This document shows, piece by piece, positions 15,586-25,000 of a stretch of 50,285 nt of DNA. The stretch comes from JBCBWG01 sp039186015 (lineage in GTDB: Bacteria > Pseudomonadota > Alphaproteobacteria > Rhizobiales > Hyphomicrobiaceae), in contig JBCDAH010000011.1 in the NCBI GenBank assembly GCA_039186015.1, positions 1 through 50,285 on the forward strand, read 5' to 3'. Numbering within the stretch: the stretch's first letter is position 1; each line of letters opens with the position of its first letter. The position numbers and the translations under genes were made by a program. The notes under the pieces are model-generated. The model made no database searches. It was not told the DNA's origin and saw only the letters and a program-made list of their open reading frames with translations.

Positions 15586-16176
15586 ATGGTGCTCAGAGCG
15601 AGGAAACGCGCCGTGGCCGGATGGACAGCCTTAGTGGATCGGCTCTACTTTGCTCTGAGCATATTTTCGCGCGGCGTCAACGCCCTGGGGACGCTTGTCG
15701 TGTTGGGGCTTGTCGCCATCGTGAACTTTGATGTCGTTGCACGCGGCGTCTTCAATGCCCCGTTCAAGGGCACGTTCGAACTCGTTCAGTTCTCCATCAT
15801 CCTCATCGTTTATCTGCAATTGCCTGATGTCATTCGAGCCGGTCGATTGACTCGCTCGGATGGCTTCCTGCTGATCGTCGGCCAATCCAGACCCCAACTG
15901 ACACGGATGGTTCGACGCGTGATCGATCTGGTTTCGGCCATCCTCATGCTGCTCATCGCGATCACCATGTGGCCTGAGGTTGTGGAGTCCTGGGAAACGA
16001 ACGACTTCTTCGGCACGCCTGGGATATTCACGGCGCCATGGTGGCCGGTGCGTCTCGTCGTGTTTCTCAGCGCGGTGCTTTGCTGTTTGCTCTGGCTGCT
16101 CAAAGCTCTTGGATCAGATCCCGAAAGCGACGCTCCGAAAATGAGCGATGACACAAGCGAAACAAGCCATGCTTAA
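15586..16176 (+). CDS. dctQ: TRAP transporter small permease (DctQ type)
   Basis: This is a 196-residue inner-membrane protein with four hydrophobic segments (about residues 20-50, 62-82, 105-130 and 145-170), the standard DctQ topology. The motif NFDVVARGVFNAPFKGTFELVQ resembles the conserved helix-1/2 region of the family. It lies between dctP (9 bp gap) and dctM (26 bp gap), forming a complete sodium-coupled TRAP transporter. The short hydrophilic C-terminus (SDPESDAPKMSDDTSETSHA) is not conserved in the family. Confidence 0.88.
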   Translation: MVLRARKRAVAGWTALVDRLYFALSIFSRGVNALGTLVVLGLVAIVNFDVVARGVFNAPFKGTFELVQFSIILIVYLQLPDVIRAGRLTRSDGFLLIVGQSRPQLTRMVRRVIDLVSAILMLLIAITMWPEVVESWETNDFFGTPGIFTAPWWPVRLVVFLSAVLCCLLWLLKALGSDPESDAPKMSDDTSETSHA

Positions 16177-16202
16177 TTGCACCCCAATGCGTGATAGGTC
16201 TC

Positions 16203-17522
16203 ATGTCGCCCGTTGAAATAGGCTCCATCTCCGTCCTCGCCATTGTTTTTCTGATTTACATTGGCGTTTACATCCCCGTCGCGTTGGGCGTGGTTTCGTT
16301 TGTCAGCGTTTGGCTGATGCGCGACAGTTTTGAATTATCGATGAATCTGCTGAAAGTAGCGGTCGGCGATAGCGTGACAGAGTATGCGTTCGCGACAATC
16401 CCGCTTTTTACGTTTATGGGCTTGCTGGTTTCAAAGGCGGGCTTGGGAAAAGATATTTATGAAGTCATGAACGCGGCGTTTCGCAACGTGCGCGGCGGCA
16501 TTGGTATCGCAACGGTTGGCGCAAATGCGCTGTTCGCCGCCGTCACCGGCTCGTCAATTGCGTCAGCGTCCGTGTTCACGCGCGTTTCTGTTCCGGAAAT
16601 GTTGCGATACGACTACAATCCCCGTTTTGCGGTTGGCGTCGTTGCCGGGTCATCGGTTCTCGGCATGATCATTCCGCCGAGCGCGATGCTGATTATCTAT
16701 TCGTTCGTCGCTGAACAATCCGTCGGTGACATGTTCCTTGCGGGGATCGGGCCAGGCATTCTCCTTGCTGTCGCTTACATGGTCGCCATCACCTTTATGG
16801 GGCGGTTTACGCCGGGTTTCGTTGGCGGGCGCGATGGCAATGCGCTGGGCGATCACCCAGAACTCAGCTGGCTTGACGTGGCGAACAAAACAATGCCGCT
16901 TGCGGGCATCGTTGTCGTTGTGCTCGGTGGCATTTACACGGGCTGGCTGACACCGGTTGAAGCCGGCGCCGGCGGATCGGCTGTGGCGCTGCTTGTCGCG
17001 ATTGCCCGCCGCAAAATGACCCTTCAAGGTTTCTGGCAGGCGCTTCTCGAAACCGGCCACATTACCGCGGCGATCCTGTTTCTGATTACGGCGGCGAGCC
17101 TATACAGCCGCATGCTCGGCCTCGCAGGTTTGCCCAATGAATTGAATGAGATCCTCGTAGCAAATCAGTTGGGATTTGCTGCGATTATGGTCGTCTATGT
17201 GATCCTGATGCTGTTCCTTGGAACGTTGTTGGATACGGCATCGGTTATTCTCATTGTCGTGCCGTTGTTCCTCCCGATTGTCGAGCCGATGGGCGTGAGC
17301 CTTGTTTGGTTCGGGATCGTGACCGTGATTGGTGCGGAAATCGGCCTGCTGACACCGCCACTCGGCATTTCTTGTTTCGTCATCAAGGCCACGCTCGACG
17401 ACCCTGCGATTACGCTGAAGGACGTGTTTCTCGGCGCGCTGCCGTTCGCGTTCATTATGCTTCTCGTCCTGATTGTGATCATCCGCTACCCGTGGATCAG
17501 CATCGGTATTCTCGCTCGCTGA
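16203..17522 (+). CDS. dctM: TRAP transporter large permease (DctM type)
   Basis: This is a permease of about 440 residues with a dozen hydrophobic segments and the DctM landmarks: FATIPLFTFMGLLVSKAG, TGSSIASASVFTRVSVPEM, SVLGMIIPPSAMLIIYS, TGWLTPVEAGAGGSAVALL and GAEIGLLTPPLGISCFVIK. It forms the ion-coupled channel subunit that works with DctQ and DctP. I chose the ATG at 16203; a GTG at 16191 is in frame and would add four residues. The next gene starts 13 bp later behind a strong AAGGAG. Confidence 0.92.
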   Translation: MSPVEIGSISVLAIVFLIYIGVYIPVALGVVSFVSVWLMRDSFELSMNLLKVAVGDSVTEYAFATIPLFTFMGLLVSKAGLGKDIYEVMNAAFRNVRGGIGIATVGANALFAAVTGSSIASASVFTRVSVPEMLRYDYNPRFAVGVVAGSSVLGMIIPPSAMLIIYSFVAEQSVGDMFLAGIGPGILLAVAYMVAITFMGRFTPGFVGGRDGNALGDHPELSWLDVANKTMPLAGIVVVVLGGIYTGWLTPVEAGAGGSAVALLVAIARRKMTLQGFWQALLETGHITAAILFLITAASLYSRMLGLAGLPNELNEILVANQLGFAAIMVVYVILMLFLGTLLDTASVILIVVPLFLPIVEPMGVSLVWFGIVTVIGAEIGLLTPPLGISCFVIKATLDDPAITLKDVFLGALPFAFIMLLVLIVIIRYPWISIGILAR

Positions 17523-17535
17523 TAAGGAGACGCCT

Positions 17536-18408
17536 ATGCGAAACGTCAATACCCAGTCGGTTACGGCTGCCGTGAAAAGCACGTTCAAGTGTGACAACGA
17601 ACGTATCGAGTACTTGCTGAACACGCTTGTCGACACGGTGCACAATTACACGCGCGAGACCAAACTCACACATGCGGAATGGCGCGAAGTCATTTCGTTT
17701 CTGACGCGCTCTGGAGACATAACAGACAACGAGCGCAATGAGTTCGTGTTGCTGTCGGATGTCTTGGGATTGTCGTCACTCGTCGACATGGTCAATTCAC
17801 CGCCGGGCGCGACGGAATCGAGCGTTCTGGGTCCCTTTCACATTGCGGGTTCGCCGGCGCTGCCTGTTGGCGGCGACCTGATCGGCGATAATCCAGGTGA
17901 CCAGGTCGTGGTCTACGGCACGGTCCGCACGGTGGACGGCAAGCCGCTCGCCGGCGCCGACCTCGAAATCTGGCAGACCGCCGACAACGGGCTATATTCC
18001 AATCAAGACGCCCAACAAAGCGAGTTCAATTTGCGATGCAGCCAAACGACCGGAGCAGATGGATTGTATGGGTTCACGACGGTTCGCCCCGCGCCCTACA
18101 CCGTGCCTGCCGATGGGCCGGTCGGAGCGTTGTTGGCTGCAACAGGCCGGCATCCGTGGCGCCCGTCACATCTGCATTTTATCGTCAAGGCCGACGGATA
18201 TCGCAGCTTGGTCACGGAACTGTTCCCGGAGGACGACCCGTATCTGGATGAGGACGCGGTGTTTGGCGTACGGGAGTCGCTGATCTTGCGGTATGAGACC
18301 TGCGAGTCGTTGTCCGGTCTGCCAATCACGTTCGCTGCCGCGAACCGCCTCAAGTCTCCGTTCTACACCGTACACTTCGATTTCACGCTTGTTCCGGCTA
18401 CGACTTAA
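17536..18408 (+). CDS. Intradiol ring-cleavage dioxygenase, hydroxyquinol 1,2-dioxygenase-like
   Basis: This 290-residue non-haem iron(III) enzyme opens catechol-type rings between the two hydroxyls. The N-terminal helical linker (1-100) contains EWREVISFLTRSGDI. The catalytic domain begins at ESSVLGPFHIAGSP. The four iron ligands are all visible: Y154 in GLYSNQD, Y188 in PAPYTVP, and H212 and H214 in WRPSHLHF. The wording of these motifs resembles hydroxyquinol and catechol 1,2-dioxygenases more than protocatechuate 3,4-dioxygenase. The usual partner, maleylacetate reductase, is absent from the window, so the product route is unclear. The FAH-family and RutE-like enzymes upstream in the operon could handle the product. 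AAGGAG lies 6 bp before the start. Confidence 0.9.
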   Translation: MRNVNTQSVTAAVKSTFKCDNERIEYLLNTLVDTVHNYTRETKLTHAEWREVISFLTRSGDITDNERNEFVLLSDVLGLSSLVDMVNSPPGATESSVLGPFHIAGSPALPVGGDLIGDNPGDQVVVYGTVRTVDGKPLAGADLEIWQTADNGLYSNQDAQQSEFNLRCSQTTGADGLYGFTTVRPAPYTVPADGPVGALLAATGRHPWRPSHLHFIVKADGYRSLVTELFPEDDPYLDEDAVFGVRESLILRYETCESLSGLPITFAAANRLKSPFYTVHFDFTLVPATT

Positions 18409-18420
18409 GCTTCGGGAAAC

Positions 18421-19125
18421 ATGAACGATTTCAGCATGACGGGCTCCGCCGCGAAAGCCGCACCAGCTGCCGGTGAAACCCTAACAAGTCGCACCTACGC
18501 CATGCTGCGAGCCGACATTATTCGCGGTGGGCTGCAACCGGGCGTCAAACTGAAAATCGAAGAACTGAGAGAGCGCTACGACGTTGGGACCAGCCCCATC
18601 CGCGAGGCGCTGAGCCTGCTGTCGTCCGACGGACTTGTCCATCGCATTGAGCAACGCGGATTTCGTGTCTCGAACGTCAGCGGTGAGGAGTTCGCTGATA
18701 TCCTGCGCGTCCGGTGTTGGTTCGAAGAGCGCGCGCTGCGGGAGGCGATCGCGAACGGGGACTCGGCGTGGGAAGAGCAATTGGTGCTTGCGGCCTATCG
18801 CCTATCGCGCGAGCCGCGCTCCATTGGCACGGGCGAAACCTTTATCGCGAATGCGGACTGGGAAGCGTCCCACAAGGCGTTTCACTCCGCATTGATCTCG
18901 GCGTGTGGTTCGCCCATTCTGCTCGCCTATTGCGACGACCTGTATGACAAGAACGTGCGCTATCGCAACCTGGCCGGCACGCTGTCGTATCCCAATCGCG
19001 ACATCGCGCACGAGCACGATGCCGTACTGGAGGCCTCACTTGCGCGGAACGCCGACTTGGCCGTCGCGGAACTGATGAAGCACTACCAGAGAACCAGCCA
19101 TCTGCTCGCCGGTCGTCTCAAATGA
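18421..19125 (+). CDS. GntR-family transcriptional regulator (FCD type)
   Basis: This is a 234-residue regulator. The N-terminal winged helix (residues 20-90) has LRADIIRGGLQPGVKLKIEE, then VGTSPIREALSLLSSDGLV and RGFRVSNVS, the GntR signature. The C-terminal part is the all-helical FCD effector domain (RCWFEERALREAIANGD, then a histidine-bearing helix at SHKAFHSALISACGSP), which usually binds a metal and a carboxylate. It ends the catabolic operon 13 bp after the dioxygenase gene, so it is probably autoregulated through the promoter at 12301-12329. Repression lifted by a pathway intermediate is the usual FCD mode, but this is inferred. Confidence 0.9.
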   Translation: MNDFSMTGSAAKAAPAAGETLTSRTYAMLRADIIRGGLQPGVKLKIEELRERYDVGTSPIREALSLLSSDGLVHRIEQRGFRVSNVSGEEFADILRVRCWFEERALREAIANGDSAWEEQLVLAAYRLSREPRSIGTGETFIANADWEASHKAFHSALISACGSPILLAYCDDLYDKNVRYRNLAGTLSYPNRDIAHEHDAVLEASLARNADLAVAELMKHYQRTSHLLAGRLK

Positions 19126-19161
19126 TCGGTCGGCGCGTTTGGCAGGTCAGCGCACGTCGCT

Positions 19162-19184
19162 GTTTCATTCACGCAGTGTGAAAC
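19162..19184. terminator. Weak stem-loop between convergent genes
   Basis: GTTTCA (19162-19167) pairs with TGAAAC (19179-19184), and an inner CAC/GTG extends the stem after a small bulge. It sits between the stops of the GntR gene (19125) and the glycosylase-like gene (19214). Neither strand has a T-run after it, so its role in ending transcription is doubtful. Confidence 0.25.
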
Positions 19185-19213
19185 GCGGACAACCGGACGC
19201 ATGCACGGCTGGC

Positions 19214-19903
19214 TTAATCGGGCTCGTAGTTGTCGCCAATCGACATCGCGCAAATGCGCGAGAGGTGCACATAAGGCAGCCCGGTTTCTTCAGCCCACGC
19301 GTTGAACTGCGCCTGCACTTTCGCGAGATCGCGCTTCGACTTGACTTCAGCGGCAATGTCCAGCCCGGCATCGCGCAGGCAGGCCACCACATCCTTCGAG
19401 GTGACGAACCCGTCCCAACCGAGAAAACGCAGGAGCATCTGGCCGCTGTTTCCTCCGAGGCGATTGCCGCGCTTGGCGAGGAGGTCGAGCAAGCCAATCT
19501 CGTCGGACGCTGGCCAGCCGGCGAGAAAGCGACCGAACGTTCCATGCTCCTCTGAGATATCCCGAACGAACTGTGCGTTGCGGCGAACGGACATGATCTT
19601 GGCGCCGTTCCGCACAATGCGCGTGTCTTGAGTCAGCGCGTCCCAGAACTCATCCGGTTCAAACAGCAGTCGACTCGGATCGAAGCCAAGGAATGCCTCC
19701 TCGAAGCCCGGCCACTTCGCCTCGATTACGCTCCAGGCGAACCCTGCCGAGAAGACACGTTTGGTCATTTCAGCCAGTACGCGATCGTCGCCGAGCGCGG
19801 CCACTGCTTTCGGATCGGGCTTTGGTGGCAACAGACGCTTTAGCGCCTTCGGGCCGCCCTTGCGTTTCTCCGCGCGCGATCGGATCGTTTGGAACGCTGT
19901 CAT
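19214..19903 (-). CDS. DNA-3-methyladenine glycosylase I-like protein (divergent Tag)
   Basis: This 229-residue protein has the Tag-type helix-hairpin-helix fold. Landmarks are MTKRVFSAGFAWSVIEAKWP, WDALTQDTRIVRNGAKI, and a C-terminal helical part with MLLRFLGWDGFVTSKDVVACLR. Tag removes 3-methyladenine from alkylated DNA. Two differences stand out. The position matching the base-binding glutamate of E. coli Tag (before the FQAGLSW-like motif) is arginine here by eye alignment, and I see none of Tag's zinc-binding Cys/His residues. Both were judged without a computed alignment. It may therefore be a related glycosylase with another substrate, or a non-catalytic member. It is convergent with the GntR gene and lies 200 bp downstream of the next minus-strand gene, with no obvious functional link to it. 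Confidence 0.75.
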   Translation of the reverse strand: MTAFQTIRSRAEKRKGGPKALKRLLPPKPDPKAVAALGDDRVLAEMTKRVFSAGFAWSVIEAKWPGFEEAFLGFDPSRLLFEPDEFWDALTQDTRIVRNGAKIMSVRRNAQFVRDISEEHGTFGRFLAGWPASDEIGLLDLLAKRGNRLGGNSGQMLLRFLGWDGFVTSKDVVACLRDAGLDIAAEVKSKRDLAKVQAQFNAWAEETGLPYVHLSRICAMSIGDNYEPD

Positions 19904-20106
19904 GGTGACATAACCTTTCCACAGGCGCCTGGGGAACCGACGAACCGCACGGCACGTGTAATCGAGTCGCGAAAGCCCGGCCCGCCCGGAAGATGACAGC
20001 AGTGACTTGAGAAATCGAGTGGAGTTTTGGCGCGCGGCGTCACGTGCGCTGTCTGATCACGACAGCTCTATGTATGGAACAGACGTTGTCGTATACCAGA
20101 GGCGGC

Positions 20107-21369
20107 CTACCATCGCGACGGCAAGACCGTGCCACCGCTGATTTGGCGCGGCGCTTCGTCCGGCAAGGGCAGCACGCGCGGCTCCTCCGACTGACCATTC
20201 TCCTTTTGGTGGTCATACGCTGCGTGACCGTTGTGCTCCTGCGATCCGTTAAGCTGGGAGTCGGAATTGGCGGACGCCTGCTCGACGTTTGCGTCGTCCC
20301 GGGCGTAACCGTCAAGATCAAGGGCTATGCCCGGGTTGGCGCTATCGCCTTTCACCTCGGCTAATCCTGAGCTCACCTCAGCCGCTTCGGAACCGTGCTG
20401 CTGCGCTCCATGCGACACCGCACGTCCCAACAGCGTGCGCCGAGGCTTTTGTGCATTGGCCAGCTTGCGCGCGGCGCGTGCTGTGTCGCGCTCCAACCGC
20501 ACGGCTGCGCGCAGCTCGATCCGGCGCATGGTTTCAGCGTTGGTTGCCGTCGCGACGGCCGCAAACCCGAACGCCGATGCAAGTTCGAGGAGGATCGATA
20601 TCAGGCACGCCAACCCAATGCGAACCTGCTCCATCGACAGGCTGGTGAGGCGTGCCAATGTCTGCACTTGCGGATCGGCCGATGCAGTCTGGCCAGCGCT
20701 TTGATTCAAGCGGGCCGTCACCCCAACCAGCGCGGATTGCAACTTCGCAGCCTCTTCCGCAGCCGCCAGTTCTCGCCGTAACCGCAGCGCCGGCGCACAC
20801 ATGCGCCGACTGGATTCCCGCGTGATGCGTGTACAATTCCGCGTTCGGCGAATGACGCCGACCGGAATATCGACCTCGACAGTTTCGAGCGCCGCACGCA
20901 CGACATTCGACGCGCGATGAGCCGGGACTCTTGCAAGCTGACTGCGCAGTTCCTGCTCGCGCCGCTGGAGCGACTGGCGCCGCTCGATATCACCCGAACG
21001 CTCGGCAGTCGCGCCATCACGACTCGACGCTGTAAAACCAATTGCGCTTGCCATCGACCACGAAAAACAGAGCAGCCACAGGCAGGAACACAATAGCGCC
21101 GCCGCGCGATGCCCCGCACTCCAAAGCAACAAGACGAGGAGCGGCAGAATCGCCTTGAGCCCGTCGACGGCCAGGCTGGCCACGGCGAAGATGTACTGTT
21201 CGACGGTTGTGGCGCCCAGCGTCAAGCCGAACTGCCAGTTCATCATTGCGGAAATGATCAACAGGACGGTCGCAAATGCGTAGCCGACAAACCGAAGGGC
21301 AAATCGCAATACCGGCCTCACCGCAACCGCACGCGTATCGACCCTCGGCGTCTCAAACGTCGCGACCAT
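20107..21369 (-). CDS. Membrane protein with four helices and a coiled coil, unknown function
   Basis: I do not recognise this 420-residue protein. Three hydrophobic segments lie close together near the N-terminus (about 25-48, 55-82 and 88-112). A charged, Arg/Glu-rich helical region follows (about 118-245, with RREQELRSQLARVPAHR and LRRELAAAEEAAKLQSAL), then a fourth hydrophobic segment (257-283, LACLISILLELASAFGFAAV). The tail (310-420) is polar, low in complexity and rich in Asn, Gln and Asp, so probably disordered. A large loop between helices 3 and 4 with coiled-coil character suggests an inner-membrane scaffold or sensor. The start has GAGGG upstream. It follows the DUF3467-like gene by about 190 bp on the same strand, so it may be the last member of the giant-protein locus. 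Confidence 0.65.
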   Translation of the reverse strand: MVATFETPRVDTRAVAVRPVLRFALRFVGYAFATVLLIISAMMNWQFGLTLGATTVEQYIFAVASLAVDGLKAILPLLVLLLWSAGHRAAALLCSCLWLLCFSWSMASAIGFTASSRDGATAERSGDIERRQSLQRREQELRSQLARVPAHRASNVVRAALETVEVDIPVGVIRRTRNCTRITRESSRRMCAPALRLRRELAAAEEAAKLQSALVGVTARLNQSAGQTASADPQVQTLARLTSLSMEQVRIGLACLISILLELASAFGFAAVATATNAETMRRIELRAAVRLERDTARAARKLANAQKPRRTLLGRAVSHGAQQHGSEAAEVSSGLAEVKGDSANPGIALDLDGYARDDANVEQASANSDSQLNGSQEHNGHAAYDHQKENGQSEEPRVLPLPDEAPRQISGGTVLPSRW

Positions 21370-21562
21370 GCCTTGCCCTCAATCCAGGCCCCTTAACCGC
21401 AGGGCCCTCCTTCGCAGTCACTCCGCGTCATGAGCCCGACGGTTCAACAAATGCTGACGAGTGGGTATCTATCGTTTGCCCTTTGATTGCGCACCTTACT
21501 CTTGACCCTGCGGCTCCCTGTCCTGCCAAACGACACCAGCCCAACTCTTTTCGATGCTGCCG

Positions 21563-21907
21563 CTATTCGCCAGACGCGCTTTCCACACTTATTTCGCCAA
21601 ACCTGCGCTCATATTCGTCAATTGTGCGTGACAGAACACCCAGAAGCCGCTTTGCAAGAAACGGATTGACGATGGCGCGAGACCGCAGCTTGACGTGCAT
21701 GCCACTCGGGTCAGGTCGCAGGCCACGCTGTGTGCCAAACAAGATGGAAAACTCCTCTTGGGTTGCAAGCACCGTCGCAACATTCGCGAAAGTTTCATCC
21801 ATATTGCTATCATCCCAGATAATCCGCGCATTCGTCGGCTGGGCTTCGCCGGTGGCTGGAACTGCTTCTTCCGCCGTTGTGGGCATACTTGAGTTTAACT
21901 CGGACAT
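21563..21907 (-). CDS. DUF3467-like small protein
   Basis: This is a 114-residue protein. After a low-complexity N-terminus (residues 1-28) come IIWDDSNMDETFANVATVLA, TQEEFSILFGTQRGLRPD, LRSRAIVNPFLAKRLLGVL and IDEYERRFGEI. This pattern (Trp-Asp-Asp, a Tyr/Phe-Ala-Asn segment, a PxxAKRL helix and a final EYExRFG) matches what I recall of the DUF3467 family, whose function is unknown. The ATG at 21907 is preferred over the longer frame from 21982 because an AGGG lies 8 bp before it. It starts 108 bp after the stop of the giant gene, so it is probably cotranscribed. A cytoplasmic accessory or regulatory role for the giant protein is only a guess. Confidence 0.7.
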   Translation of the reverse strand: MSELNSSMPTTAEEAVPATGEAQPTNARIIWDDSNMDETFANVATVLATQEEFSILFGTQRGLRPDPSGMHVKLRSRAIVNPFLAKRLLGVLSRTIDEYERRFGEISVESASGE

Positions 21908-22015
21908 TGTGCTTTTCCCTGTTTCAAGACCGGGCTTTTTACCTCTGGCCCGTTGTACGATTTTCCCACTGAACTCAATCAACTATGCGGAGCCATTTGA
22001 GAGGGCTTCGCGTTT

Positions 22016-25000
22016 CTAAAGCCTACGCATTGTTTCCGTCTCGGTATCGAACCGATATCGCGCCCCACGCCTGCCCCAACGCGTGCCCAGACCAAACGAG
22101 CTGAGTAGGGCGGATACGATCGTGCCGTAAGGCGGCGCAGTGCCAGTCTCGCCGTCATCGCCATCGTATTTACCGCCATTACGGCTGTCGTCATCATGGC
22201 TGCCGTGATCATGGGTCAACTTCGAGTCATCGAATCTTTGAATAACTGCGATCACCGGATTGATCTCATGCCCGCTATCACCAGGCTCATCGGGCAACGT
22301 AAATCGTGGCGTTGCGGCAAAGCCCTCCGGACTCAAATCTATATCCGACTGCCCTAGTTTTACCCCATGCCATACGGTTTCACCATTACCGAACGCTGGA
22401 AACTGTTTTAGCTCTTGATAATCCATGTTTAGTGTCTCAACCGCGTCATGCGAAAACCGGTCAAAATAATTCCCAGTCGCACCATCTAGTGGATCAAGAT
22501 AAACAAACGCCTGCACAATTATCGGGCGCTGATAGTCAGGTAATACGCTGTCCAACGCCACGGGCTTTTCTTCGTCATCTTCGGTTATGCCGTCTCCAAA
22601 GAAGCTGTTCATACCTGTGCCGCTGCCAATCGTGTTCTGCGTCGGATCACCAGTAGGCGAAGGATCCGAGCCCGGACCGGAAGGTGGTCCTGGCACCTGG
22701 ATGTTGGATACCGCGCGCTCCAAGCTGCACGGCGCGCTTGAAGCGATGTCGAAGGCGGCGGCATCACCGAACAGGAGATCCTCGCTGTTGTTGCCATACA
22801 GGATATCTTTGTTCGCCCCGCCAACCAGGACATCGTTGCCGGCATCGCCAAAGACATGATCGAAGCCCCCTATCGTCGGGGCAATACTCTGGAAGCTTGA
22901 CCGCGACTGTCCTGCCCCCTCTACAAATGTGGTTTCTGCAGAGTCGCCTGCGACCACGTCGTCGCCAGCACCACCATGGACGACGTCGTTGCCTTGTGCT
23001 CCAAAGACGAAGTCGCAGCCGTCGTCACCCCAGATGCTGTCGTTGCCACCGATCCTGCCTTCACCGGTGGAAATGAACAGCAGACGATTGACGGCACGGG
23101 CGTGGCTCGTGTCACTGCTGAATCTGGCGCTCCCGACATCACCCAACAGGCGATCCGATCCGCTGCCTCCCCTAATCACATCGTCGCCGAGCCCTCCGAA
23201 AACAAGGTCATCGCCGGCGTTGCCTTCGATATAGTCACTCAAGCCCTTGTCGAATTCACCAAACTCGTCGAAGTGCGTTCTGACCTGCAAGGCATGGAAG
23301 TCATCGGTCAGGGTCATCTCCGCGAAGTCGCCCAAGATGACATCATCGCCGCTGCCGCCTTTGACACTATCGGCACCGGACCCGGCAATGATAATGTCGT
23401 TGCCGGCCGCACCGACAATGTTGTCGCCGTCGCCGTGTTCTGTGGTTGTCGATATGAGCGTAAGCTGGTTGGCCGATCCGTCGGCGCCGACGATCCGTCC
23501 GTGATCGCCGAAGATAATGTCGTCACCACCGGCACCATCGGTGTCAAGCAGCCTGTCGAGATCTGGATCCGCCAGGTCGAACACATCACTGTCAAACGCT
23601 TGGTCATGTCCGTCGCCATTTATCTCGTCGGCACCGCCGGAACCCAGGATCCAGTCGCGACCTGTACCGCCAATGATGACATCACTCGCGCCCATGCCGA
23701 AGTTGGACGACTCCACATGACCGAGACGATGATCGCCATCTTGCAAGCCGACATTCCCGAAGTCCCCAAGGATCACGTCATCTCCAGCGCCGCCTCCGAG
23801 CCAATCGGCGCCGTAACCGCCAAGGATCACGTCATCACCCTGACCACCGGCCACGACGTCATCGGCCTGGCCATTATGCGTCAAATCAGTTGCGTCGATT
23901 CCGGAGACCGTCACCGCCTCGATGAACGCAACCGTGTCAGGCAGCGTCGTCAGAAGCGCCTCATGCGCAGGCACAGTGCGCGCGATGGTGCCGAAGTCGC
24001 TCAGGATGTAGTCGTTACCGGCTCCGCCGTTGATGGTGTCGGCACCAACGGAGAGAGAGTCACTGCTGAGCGCAGGGCTTGTCTTGTCGTTCACGACCTC
24101 AAGCGTTCTGCTCAGCACGTCGACGTTGAAGCCGCTGTCACCGTAGATGTGATCCGTACCGGCTTCACCAAGGATGGTGTCATTGCCGGAACCGCCTGCG
24201 ATGTGGTCACCGGCCTGGCTGCCGATGATCGTGTCGTTGCCGCGCCCGCCATAGGCCGTGAGCCCGACGCTTGGCATTTCGCCGTTGGCAAACAGTGCGC
24301 TGGCATCAATGACGTCATCGCCGTGATTGGTGAATGCGTTCGCGACCGGGAAGCGGAACTCGGTGTCGCCGATCACGCCGAAGCTGTCTCCGGATACCAG
24401 CTCCGGACGGCCGTTGTACCAGCGGCCGTCCTGACTGGTATCACCGTAAATGACCAATGGTGCCTCGGCGCCACCACCGCCGGTTACAATGAAGGTGTCG
24501 CTGCCGCCGCCGCCGTGCAGCACGGTGAGGCCGCCATGTTCCGCTTCGCTTGCGATGGATCCAGCGACGGTGATGTGATCGTTGCCGGTGCCCAACATGA
24601 CGTTGAGCACTTCAATCGTCGACTTCTCTCGACTTAGATCTCGGAATGTAATGCCACCGGCAACCGTGTTCGCGACACCAAATGCCGTTTCGGCGAACGT
24701 CACGCCATCGGACATACCAAAGCCGAACAGGCTGCTATCCGTGAGCCGTCCAGTTTGATCCGCAGTCTGCAAGTCATCGAATATGTTGAGCACATCAATT
24801 GCCGCGCGCTCGCTCACATCGGAGTGCGCTGGAAGAGATGGCAGCGCACCGTTGATCTCCTGAGGTGTCGTGATCGCATGGACCAGTTGGTGGCGCGCGC
24901 CTTCACCGCCGATGACGTCCAAAGCTCCCTGTATGGCTGCGAGCGTATGCGGTCCGCTTCCGTAGCTAGAATTGCCCATCGCCGTACTTCTGACGATCGG

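Noticed and set aside
20048..20066. GCTGTC/GACAGC stem-loop after the 20107-21369 gene considered as a terminator
   Set aside because: The stem is only 6 bp with a 7-base loop and no T-run follows on the minus strand.
22976..24637. A 553-codon open frame on the + strand opposite the RTX region
   Set aside because: It is the complement of the giant gene in an aspartate/glycine-rich repeat zone, where GAC/GGC codons make the reverse frame stop-poor. It has no ribosome-binding site or recognisable domain.
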